Below are positions 8,993 through 17,420 of a stretch of DNA of 64,000 nucleotides, in pieces. The stretch comes from Tillandsia leiboldiana (Eukaryota; Streptophyta; Magnoliopsida; Poales; Bromeliaceae), in the NCBI GenBank assembly GCA_029204045.2, contig JAQNDB010000453.1, forward strand, positions 1 through 64,000, read 5' to 3'. Each line of letters starts with the position of its first letter. Positions within the stretch are counted from its first letter, which is position 1. A model generated the notes under the pieces. That model searched no databases. It was given only the letters and a program-made list of their open reading frames with translations, and had not been told where the DNA came from. Made by a program: the position numbers and the translations under genes.

Positions 8993-10778
8993 ATCACTAC
9001 GAGGCAAAGACCTAAGGTGGACCAACAGTCAAAGCGGACAACCCCCGGCCACAACGAATCAAGACAACCCAAAATCCAGCGATTTTGGATTCGGAAAGGT
9101 GATATCTTTCCTTGTCTTAAGTTCTAAATAGCTTATGACTATATGTAATGCTTTGATTGGTTTTCCCTTCATATCTTTCTTAATCTTTGCATTACATGTT
9201 TTTCAATGCTCTTCGTTTTTATGTTTTTTTTTTTTTAACAAAAGGATTTTAACGAACAAGTGCATTGAATAAAAAGGGTTTTCACTTTCAATCACTCCAA
9301 TTTAATTTTATTTGAATTATCAACTTTACTCCATAATCATAAATCTTGAAGATACTTCATTATAGGAGTTTTTGATATTATAAGCATCAAATTTTAGAAA
9401 TCATGTGTGATCTTTAGATGCTTAATCTATCTCGGTTGTGTGAATTCATTGTGATAAACGTGAGACAACCGATAGACTAAAATTTGGGATTTAATTCTTT
9501 CACATAAGAGATTGCATTCTTACAAGGGTATTGAAATGATTTGCAAAAGATGTGGAAAGAGTTACATCCGAAAGGAGTGTGAAAACTACCACCACATGTT
9601 GGAAAGAGCTGCCACCCCGGTCGTCCGGTCTGTGTGTGAAGCTACCACATGTTTTGATGCTTGAAAAATATTTCTTGAAATTTTTAGTTGAAGCATTTGG
9701 AGATTTATATGCAAAGTTCTTATATTTTGAACAATCTCCTGGTTGGTATAAGGTGGGATAGTTGAAAGATGCTCAAAGAGCCACCCTTAGGTATTTTAGT
9801 GCTTATCTCAAATTTGAAAGGGTAAGAAATCAAATTGATGTCATTTGGAAATCTCTGTAAGTCATCTTTGTACATCCGTTACATCTTGATAGACTTTGGA
9901 TCTCAAGATTATTTTTGATGACTTGTGTTTGATGAATATAACATGAAAAACGGTTTATAATGTTTTACCTTTATTTTTCATGATTTAGGAGTAAATCTTT
10001 TTAATTTTGTGAAATTAATTGGATTGAATGACATCTTGTTAATTCATTGGTTAAAGCATTTAAATTGATTTCTTGATGGAATACAAATCGGTATTTGAAA
10101 AGATTCTAAAATTTGAATTTGTTTCAAGGAATTATTTGATTTTTGCCTTCTGGTACCGGTACGCAATCTGCATTGTTGTTATATACCAGAACTGAGCTTT
10201 TATCTCTCTTTCTCTATGAACTAATGTTGTTAGTGATTTCCTTTTGTCTAGTATGTTCACTGTTTGACAATTTGTGACAAAAAGGGGGAGAAGAGAAAAT
10301 GAGGACGGAGATGAGATCATCAAGAGAGGACAAACGAAAATGGAAAAATGGGGGAGAACGGAAAATGATGATCGTATCACAAAGGGGGAGAACATAGATG
10401 CTCAAGAACATGGAGAACATGTTAGAGATGCTCAAGATAGGGGGAGATAAAGAAAAGGTTGAAAGAGCCGGAAAAACAAAAGAACCAAAAGGGATGAATC
10501 AAATGTAGGATTTTAATTTCTAACGACTAACGTTTGATTTTGTTTGGAGTTTTGTTTTGCAGGAATTACATCACTCTAAGACTCCAAGTCCTAAGTCATA
10601 GAGTATGTTCTAGGACTGTTTGGTTCAAATGTAATTTTGTATTTATTAGATCTTTCACGCAAAGAAAATCAATGTTTTGGTGATAACATTGAATTTCGAC
10701 TTTTTGGTTTAAGATGAGTGACTTGAGCGCTTTTATGTATTTTTGGGTTTTGTCACGAAATTGCCAAAAGGGGGAGAT
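8993..10778 (+). other. S1 non-coding region between gag and 3' LTR
   Basis: AT-rich sequence with no convincing reading frame and no protease, integrase or reverse transcriptase motifs. It is closely similar to 27993-29650 of S3, so it is a standing part of this family, not random decay. Near its end are five polypurine motifs with core GGGGGAGA (about 10279, 10350, 10383, 10440 and the primer tract at 10768-10778). Confidence 0.8.
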
Positions 10779-11103
10779 TGTTACGGCATTTTTGGTGTTG
10801 GCATATTTCGTGAGTCAAGTCAGTTGAGTCGGAGTCTTAAAGGGATCAAATTGTCAATCAGCAATCAAAGACCTATAGAAGATTCAACAAGAGCTCAAGT
10901 TGACACTCAGTGTCTTGAGTCTTGAAGATTGAAGTTGAAGATTTGTGGATCAGTTACATCAATCTCAAGAAGAAAGTATTCAAGAGGATCAAGTATGTTT
11001 AACTAAATAATTTTGGTGATCCGAATACTTTCTTATAGTGTAGAAACACTTGGATGAATTTTTAATTGCATAAAAATCAAAAACTGGACATGGGACATGT
11101 TCA

Positions 11104-11327
11104 GGATCCGGATCAGACAATCCAATCCGGATCCCGAAGGGTGATTGTTCATTGGCAATTTCAATCCGGATCCTAGGCCATTCCGATCCGGATCCCGAAC
11201 ATGGGACTTTGCTGAATTGCATGAACGATCCGGATCGGACCTTTCAATCCGGATCCCGAACCCTTGGTTTTCTGGAATCGTCAATCTCGTTACGACGATC
11301 CGGATCGCAGTAAATCCGATCCGGATC
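11104..11327. repeat. GATCCGGATC palindrome array, S1 LTR
   Basis: Multiple exact or near-exact copies of the 10-bp palindrome GATCCGGATC, often followed by CCGAA, lie upstream of the TATA box. Palindromic repeats in LTRs are a known trait of Sireviruses; this particular core is shared by all four S-family LTRs here. Confidence 0.85.
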
Positions 11328-11393
11328 GCCATCCTGAAAATTTCCAGATAAGGTATGTTTTTGATTCTTATCTCTTTCCAAAGGTTTCTAAAC

Positions 11394-11401
11394 TATAAAT
11401 A
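11394..11401 (+). promoter_or_regulatory. TATA box of S1 LTR
   Basis: TATAAATA within CTATAAATAG, an ideal plant TATA box, in the same place in every S-family LTR. Transcription should start about 30 bp downstream. Confidence 0.75.
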
Positions 11402-11651
11402 GACATTTAGGGTTTCTCAAGAACGTGGGTTCTCTACCGATTAATTAATCAAACACTTGAGAGCAACCCTAGAGGCTAGGTTTTTATCGTTCTTCGTTAT
11501 AGCCTCTTTTAGGTCAATTCGACGGTTCTTCCAAGATCTATCTTTTGTCGAATTGATCTAATATTTGCTTAGAGATTTCTTCTACGGTTCCTCATTGAGA
11601 ATCTAAGCAAAGGATCACCATCGAACTCAATATTCTTATCGACTGAGTTTG

Positions 11652-11754
11652 CGTCGTGGATTCGACGTGGCATCGTGGATTCGGTGTGCTAAAGGCGTTT
11701 CGTGGATTCGAAACGTGTGCTCGTGGATTCGAGTGGCGTTCATGGATTCGAACG
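11652..11754 (+). other. Five-hairpin array, S1 LTR
   Basis: Five successive inverted repeats with loop TGGATT. In this copy the second stem has become CATCG/CGGTG, still paired through a G-T wobble, and the fifth has lost its loop-closing pair. The array is described fully for S3 at 15745-15847. Confidence 0.65.
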
Positions 11755-12167
11755 TGTGCAGTGGACGTGCAAAATCGGTGGAGCGCGAGGTCCAAGAAAT
11801 TGAAGGAGGGGTTAAATCCGTGGAGACGGTAATCACCTTGTTATTCTTCTTTTCTTAGGGATTGTTATTGCGTGGACATCCAACCGGTCAGCGCAAGGTC
11901 CGAAGAAGCTGAAGTAGGGGTTGAGTCCGTGGAGTTGGTAATCACCTTGTTATTCTTCTATTCTTTGTGGATTGTTATTGCGTGTTGGTCCCGTGGTTTT
12001 TCTCCTGGATTGGAGTTTCCACGTATATCTCGGTGTGCTGTTTTTATTTTCCGCATTGGTTTTTATTTTGCACTGAGATTTGGTTTTATAAGTATTACAC
12101 CAATTCACCCCCCCTCTAGTTGTTTGATAGTACCTATTTAGATCCTTCAGGGATATAAAAACCTACA

Positions 12168-12718
12168 GCGGTAACTTTTGCCCTAAACCGTTCCGGAAGA
12201 GTCCGAAGTATCTTTCTTACAATTCTCGACTCCGGGATCTTTTCTCCTAAATTAGCATAAGTATTGATCACATCTTGAAGTCTAGTGTAATAATCTGTAA
12301 ACAATTCATGCTCTTCCATATGAATAGAGTCAAATTGACTTGTAAGCATCTGGAGCTTTTGAATTTTTACAAGATTAGTACCCTCATGTGTAATTTTGAG
12401 AATATCCCAAATTTCCTTCGCGGTTTCACACGCGGAAATTCTTGTGAACTCAGTCGAGGAAAGAGAATTAAATAAAGCGTTCATACCTTTCCCATTGTAA
12501 GAAGATCTTTCAAATTCCTCTTTGGACCATCTAGAGCGAGGTTTTGGGGTAGTAGAATTTCCTACTTCCTCAACAGGATGCACCCAACCGTATTCCACGG
12601 ATTGCCATACCCGCTCATCAATTGCGATGAGAAAAGCTCTCATCCGCACTTTCCAATAAGCATAATTAGTCCCATCAAAATGAGAAGGTCTATAAATATT
12701 ACCACTTTCACCCATCAT
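12168..12718 (-). pseudogene. gag: gag N-terminal part of S2, truncated by S1
   Basis: Minus-strand frame starting at ATG 12716-12718 (MMGESGNIYRP) and open for about 183 codons to the S1 junction. It holds the UBN2-type copia gag domain, with YWKVRMRAFL near residue 21 and the following WSKEEFERSSYNGKGMNALF patch. It is closely similar to the S3 gag. No internal stop is seen; the C-terminal half is missing because S1 inserted here. Confidence 0.85.
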
Positions 12719-12740
12719 GATAGATAAACCTAAAACCCGC

Positions 12741-12752
12741 TCCGATACCAAT
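12741..12752 (-). promoter_or_regulatory. Primer binding site of S2
   Basis: The minus strand reads TGGTATCGGAGC two bases inside the LTR end: an initiator-Met primer site with one changed base (A to G). Confidence 0.75.
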
Positions 12753-14151
12753 TGTAGGTTTATATATAGGATCCACACGGATCTAAATAGGTACTATCAA
12801 ACAACTAAAGGGGGGGGTGAATAGGTGTAATACTTATAAAACCAAATCTCAGTGCAAAATAAAAACCAATGCGGAAAATAAAAACAGCACACCGAGATAT
12901 ACGTGGAAACTCCAATCCAGGAGAAAAACCACGGGACCAACACGCAATAACAATCCACTAAGAATAGAAGAATAACAAGGTGATTACCGACTCCACGGAC
13001 TCAACCCCTCCTTCAGCTTCTTAGGACCTTGCGCTGACCGGTTGGATGTCCACGCAATAACAATCCACTAAGAAAAGAAGAATAACAAGGTGATTACCGT
13101 CTCCACGGATTTAACCCCTCCTTCAACTTCTTCGGACCTTGCGCTCCAACAATTGCACGTCCACTGAACACGTTCGAATCCACGAACGCCACTCGAATCC
13201 ACGAGCACACGTTTCGAATCCACGAAACGCCTTTAGCACACCGAATCCACGATGCCACGTCGAATCCACGACGCAAACTTAGCCGGTAAGAAAATTGGCT
13301 TCGATGGTGATCCTTTGCTTAGATTATCAATGAAGATCCATGGGAAAAATCTCTAAGCAAATATTAGATCAATTTGACAAAAGATATGTTCTTGAAAGAA
13401 CCGTCGAATTGACCTAAAAGAGGCTATAAAGAAGAACGATAAAAACCTAGCCTCTAGGGTTGCTCTCAAGTGTTTTATAAATTGATCGGCCGTGCTCCCC
13501 ACATTTTTGAGAAACCCTAAATGTCTATTTATAGTTTAGAAACCTTTGGAAAGAGATAAGAATCAAAAACTTACCTTATCTGGAAATTTTCAGGACGGCG
13601 ATCCGGATCGGATTTACTGCGATCCGGATCGTCGTAGCGAGTCAGACAATTCCAGAAAAACAAGGGTTCGGGATCCGGATTGAAATCCCTGATCCGGATC
13701 GTTCAAGTATTCCAGCAAAAACCCATGTTCGGGATCCGGATCGAAATGACCTTTGATCCGGATCGGATTTGCCAATGAACAAGCACCCTTCGGGATCCGG
13801 ATTGGACTGTCTGATCCGGATCCTGAACATGTCCCATGTCCAGTTTTTGATTTTTATGCAATTAAAAATTCATCCAAGTGTTTCTACACTATAAGAAAGT
13901 ATTCGGATCACCAAAATTATTTAGTTAACCATACCTGATCCTTTTGAATACTTTCTTCTTGAGATTGATGTAACTGATCCACAATTCTTCAACTTCAATC
14001 TTCAAGACTCAAGACACTGAGTGTCAACTTGAGCTCTTGTTGAATCTTCTCTAAGTCTTTGATTGCTGATTGACAATTTGATCCCTTTAAGACTCCAACT
14101 CAACTCACTGACTTGACTCACGAAATATGCCAACACCAAAAAGCCGTAACA
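12753..14151 (-). repeat. 5' LTR of S2 (1399 bp)
   Basis: Minus-strand TGTTACGGC...CCTACA. It contains the hairpin array (13171-13273), TATA box (13526-13533) and palindrome array (13600-13822) in mirrored order. Together with the S1 LTR it forms a large inverted repeat separated by only 585 bp. Confidence 0.9.
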
Positions 14152-14867
14152 ACAGGCAGGCTTGATGGCAGGGTATTGTGGCAACCGCGGACCTTGGGCG
14201 GTTGACCGGAGGTTGCTTATGCATCTGATTGGGTAGTAGGTCTCTAGTGGATGGAGTTTCCCACTATTTGTTTATCTTGCATCAGGTTGAGATCGGGTCT
14301 CCCTTTAGTGGATGGGTTTTTCCCACTCAGATCAGAGTCGTGATCTAGTCCTGCTACACAGGGTTACTTGTTACAGATGTTACTTTACTCGTGTGGGTAG
14401 CTCCCCTCGAGTGCCACTCCGGAGTGTGCGACCGGACAGATAGAGGCCGGTCTATTACTACTTTAGTGTGCGATCGGACGGGCAGAGGCCGATCTATTAG
14501 TTACCTTGGGATACGACCATACCGGGCAGTAGTTGGTCAGTACTCCCACAGATGAGTTTAGCAGGCAGTGCCAGTTTTTACTGGTCGTCAGATTGGGTTT
14601 AGGCGGTCAGGCACATTCACTGATGCATTCTTTACTTCCATCGTTCTGATTCTACATGTAGAGGCATATTAGTGGTAGCTCTTTCATCAGATGTTATACT
14701 TAGCTTCCACCCCCTTTCTTTTCTTTTGCCTCTGGTAGACCTAGTGGGCGTGTCAGAGTTTGAGGTTTTACCCACTAGGGGAGGCTACTGGTTTACTAGT
14801 AGTTCTCACCCCCATTCTTCTTTCCTCTTTTGCTTCTCCCTTGTTTTGCAGTGTCTTCTGCGGGTGC
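14152..14867 (+). repeat. C 5' LTR, piece between S2 and S3
   Basis: Matches 37251-37966. The target duplication GGTGC of S3 is its last five bases (14863-14867). Contains two ~45-bp units with stems GACCGG/CCGGTC and GATCGG/CCGATC near 14431-14492. Confidence 0.9.
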
Positions 14868-15196
14868 TGTTACGGCTTTTTGGTATTGGCATATTTCGTG
14901 AGTCAAGTCAGTGAGTTGAGTCAGAGTTTTAAAGGGATCAAATTGTCAATCAGCAATCAAAGACTTAGAGAAGATTCAACAAGAGCTCAAGTTGACACCC
15001 AGTGTCTTGAGTCTTGAAGATTGAAGTTGAAGATTTGTGGATCAGTTACATCAATCTCAAGAAGAAAGTATTCAAGAGGATCAGGTATGTTTAACTAAAT
15101 AATTATGGTGATCCGAATACTTTCTTATAGTATAGAAACACTTGGAAGAATTTTTAATTTCATAATAATCAAAAACTGGTGTTCGGACATGTTCAG

Positions 15197-15418
15197 GATC
15201 CGGATCAGGGCCAACGATCCGGATCCCGAAGGTTGTTGCTTCATACAAGACTTCGATCCGGATCCATGCAATTTCCGATCCGGATCCCGAATGTTAAGTT
15301 TTCTGATTTGTATGAACGATCCGGATCGGGCAATGCGATCCGGATCCCGAACCCTTGGTTTTCTGGAATCGTCAATCTCGTTACGACGATCCGGATCGCA
15401 GTAAATCCGATCCGGATC
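15197..15418. repeat. GATCCGGATC palindrome array, S3 5' LTR
   Basis: Eight exact copies of the 10-bp palindrome GATCCGGATC in 222 bp, ending 66 bp before the TATA box. Equivalent arrays lie at 29980-30201, 11104-11327 and 13600-13822. Confidence 0.9.
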
Positions 15419-15484
15419 GCCGTCCTGAAAATTTCCAGATAAGGTAAGTTTTTGATTCTTATCTCTTTCCAAAGGTTTCTAAAC

Positions 15485-15492
15485 TATAAATA
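15485..15492 (+). promoter_or_regulatory. TATA box of S3 5' LTR
   Basis: TATAAATA in CTATAAATAG. It places the transcription start near 15515, downstream of the palindrome array and upstream of the hairpin array. Confidence 0.75.
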
Positions 15493-15744
15493 GACGTTTA
15501 GGGTTTCTCAAAAACGTGGGAGCTACGGCCGATCAATTTATAAAACACTTGAGAGCAACCCTAGAGGCTAGGTTTTTATCGTTCTTCTTTATAGCCTCTT
15601 TTAGGTCAATTCGATGGTTCTTTCAAGAACATATCTTTTGTCGAATTGATCTAATCTTTGCTTAGAGATTTCTTCTACGGTTCCTCATTGATAATCTAAG
15701 CAAAGGATCACCATCGAAGTCAATATTCTTATCGACTGAGTTTG

Positions 15745-15847
15745 CGTCGTGGATTCGACGTGGCATCGTGGATTCGATGTGCTAAAGGCGTTTCGTGGAT
15801 TCGAAACGTGTGCTCGTGGATTCGAGTGGCGTTCGTGGATTCGAACG
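15745..15847 (+). other. Five tandem hairpins with invariant TGGATT loop, S3 5' LTR
   Basis: The stems are CGTCG/CGACG (15745-15760), CATCG/CGATG (15764-15779), CGTTTCG/CGAAACG (15789-15808), CTCG/CGAG (15813-15826) and CGTTCG/CGAACG (15830-15847), each closing on TGGATT. The inner TCG/CGA is constant, while the outer pairs differ and stay complementary. They fall in the expected transcribed leader. Confidence 0.75.
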
Positions 15848-16266
15848 TGTGCAGTGGGCGTGCAAAATCGGTGGAGCGCGAGGTCCAAGAAATTGAAGGA
15901 GGGGTTAAATCCGTGGAGACGGTAATCACCTTGTTATTCTTCTTTTCTTAGGGATTGTTATTGCGTGGATATCCAACCGGTCAGCGCAAGGTCCGAAGAA
16001 GCTGAAGGAGGGGTTTGAGTCCGTGGAGTCGGTAATCACCTTGTTATTCTTCTATTCTTAGTGGATTGTTATTGCGTGTTGGTCCCGTGGTTTTTCTCCT
16101 GGATTGGAGTTTCCACGTAAATCTCGGTGTGTTGTTTTTATTTTCCGCATTGGTTTTTATTTTGCACTGAGATATGGTTTTATAAGTATTACACCTATTC
16201 ACCCCCCCCTCTAGTTGTTTGATAGTACCTATTTAGATCCTTGTGGATCCATAATAACTCTACAAT

Positions 16267-16278
16267 TGGTATCAGAGA
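16267..16278 (+). promoter_or_regulatory. Primer binding site of S3
   Basis: TGGTATCAGAGA, two bases after the LTR end; matches the initiator tRNA-Met complement for 11 bases. Confidence 0.9.
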
Positions 16279-16301
16279 GGGTTTTAGGTTTATCTATCTT
16301 G

Positions 16302-17420
16302 ATGGGTGAAAGTGGTAATATTTATAGACCTCCTCTTTTTGATGGGACTAATTGTGCTTATTGGAAAGTGCGGATGAGAGCTTTTCTCATCGCAATTGAT
16401 GAGCGAGTATGGCAATCCGTGGAATGCGGTTGGGTGCATCCTGTTGAGGAAGTAGGAAATTCTACTACCCCAAAACCTCGCTCTAGATGGTCCAAAGAGG
16501 AATTTGAAAGATCTTCTTACAATGGGAAAGGTATGAACGCTTTATTTAATTCTCTTTCCTCGACTGAGTTCACAAGAATTTCCGCGTGTGAAACCGCGAA
16601 GGAAATTTGGGATATTCTCAAAATTACACATGAGGGTACTAATCTTGTAAAAATTCAAAAGCTCCAGATGCTTACAAGTCAATTTGACTCTATTCATATG
16701 GAAGGGCATGAATTGTTTACAGATTATTACACTAGACTTCAAGATGTAATAAATACATGTGCTAATTTAGGAGAAAAGATCCCGGAGTCGAAAATTGTAA
16801 GAAAGATACTTCGGACTCTTCCGGAACGGTTTAGGGCAAAGGTTACCGCCATTGAAACCGTTAGTCATCCGGATGAGATGAGTGTAGAGGAATTAGTAGG
16901 TGCTTTGCAAACTTATGAAATGACTTTTCCTACTAATCAAGTTTCTTCCAAGTCTTCTTCTAAGCTTACAGGTATTGCATTCAAATCAACAAAGGAAGAA
17001 GATAGCGAATCAAGTTCCGACGATGAAATCTCTTTTGCCGATTTTGAAGAACAATTGGCGCGGATCGTAAAGAAATTTCGTCGAAAATTTTGGAAGAATC
17101 GAACCGATGGATCTTCATCCATGAAATCTTCTAAAGGATCATCGGGTTCTAAATCCTCTAAACTCAAAAGCTTTGCAAAACCTTCTAAAGAAAAAGAAAA
17201 AGATGATTTCGAAGCGGAAATCCAATGCTATCGATGCTACGGCCATTTTTCAATGGATTGTCCTTCTAAGAAATCATATAAAAAGAAGGCTTTGCAAGCG
17301 AAAACTTGGGACGATTCTACTTCTAATGAATCGACCTCAAGTATAGAGGAAAAAATCGTTGCTTCTCATGCCTCTCATTTTCCCTCTTCTAATAATTGTT
17401 TATCATCTTTAGTCACTGAC
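16302..17420 (+). pseudogene. gag: gag N-terminal part of S3, interrupted by E
   Basis: Capsid protein of the copia element. The ATG at 16302 (MGESGNIYRPP) is chosen because it matches the S2 start and follows the primer site; the open frame itself begins upstream. The 373 codons before E hold the UBN2 gag domain (~1-225: YWKVRMRAFL, EIWDILKITHEGT, IVRKILRTLPERFRAKV), a serine- and acid-rich linker, a basic patch, and a knuckle-like CYRCYGHFSMDC (17226-17261) with spacing C-x2-C-x2-H-x4-C, two residues short of canonical. E then interrupts the frame at 17421, adding 16 foreign codons before a stop at 17468. The gag resumes at 27160. Confidence 0.9.

Larger units (their letters stand above)
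8354..12167 (+). mobile_element. Element S1: 3' part of Sirevirus-like, gag-only copia element
   Basis: It contains the 3' part of gag, a long non-coding region, repeated polypurine motifs and a full 3' LTR. Its 5' part lies left of the window, cut off by T. It matches S3 at 27220-31046 along its length. It ends at 12167 (CCTACA), directly followed by minus-strand S2 gag, so it is inserted in S2; GCGGT (12168-12172) is the expected target duplication, with the left copy unseen. Confidence 0.85.
10779..12167 (+). repeat. 3' LTR of S1 (1389 bp)
   Basis: It begins TGTTACGGCATTTTTGG after the polypurine tract and ends CCTACA. In order: palindromic GATCCGGATC array (11104-11327), TATA box TATAAATA (11394-11401), hairpin array (11652-11754), and a duplicated ~130-bp unit containing GGTAATCACCTTGTTATTC near 11830 and 11940. 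Closely similar to the S3 LTRs apart from its terminal ~25 bp. Confidence 0.9.
12168..14151 (-). mobile_element. Element S2: 5' part of Sirevirus-like, gag-only copia element
   Basis: Read on the minus strand it has a complete 5' LTR, primer site and the first ~550 bp of gag. The gag is cut at 12168 by S1. The LTR outer end at 14151 abuts ACAGG of the C LTR; the uninterrupted C sequence is at 37251 in the 3' LTR of C. The rest of S2 lies left of the window. Confidence 0.85.
14868..16264 (+). repeat. 5' LTR of S3 (1397 bp)
   Basis: TGTTACGGCTTTTTGG...AACTCTACA. It carries the palindrome array, a TATA box, the five-hairpin array and the duplicated GGTAATCACC unit. Confidence 0.95.

Noticed and set aside
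8354..14151. S1 and S2 as one element with an inverted internal segment
   Set aside because: LTR-terminal sequences differ between S1 and S2, and the junction at 12167/12168 is an exact LTR end against gag, which fits insertion of one copy into another.
15915..16065. Short intron bounded by GGTAATCACC and TTCTTAG in S3 LTR
   Set aside because: Donor-acceptor distance would be about 30 bp, below plant intron minimum; the pattern is a duplicated ~130-bp unit.
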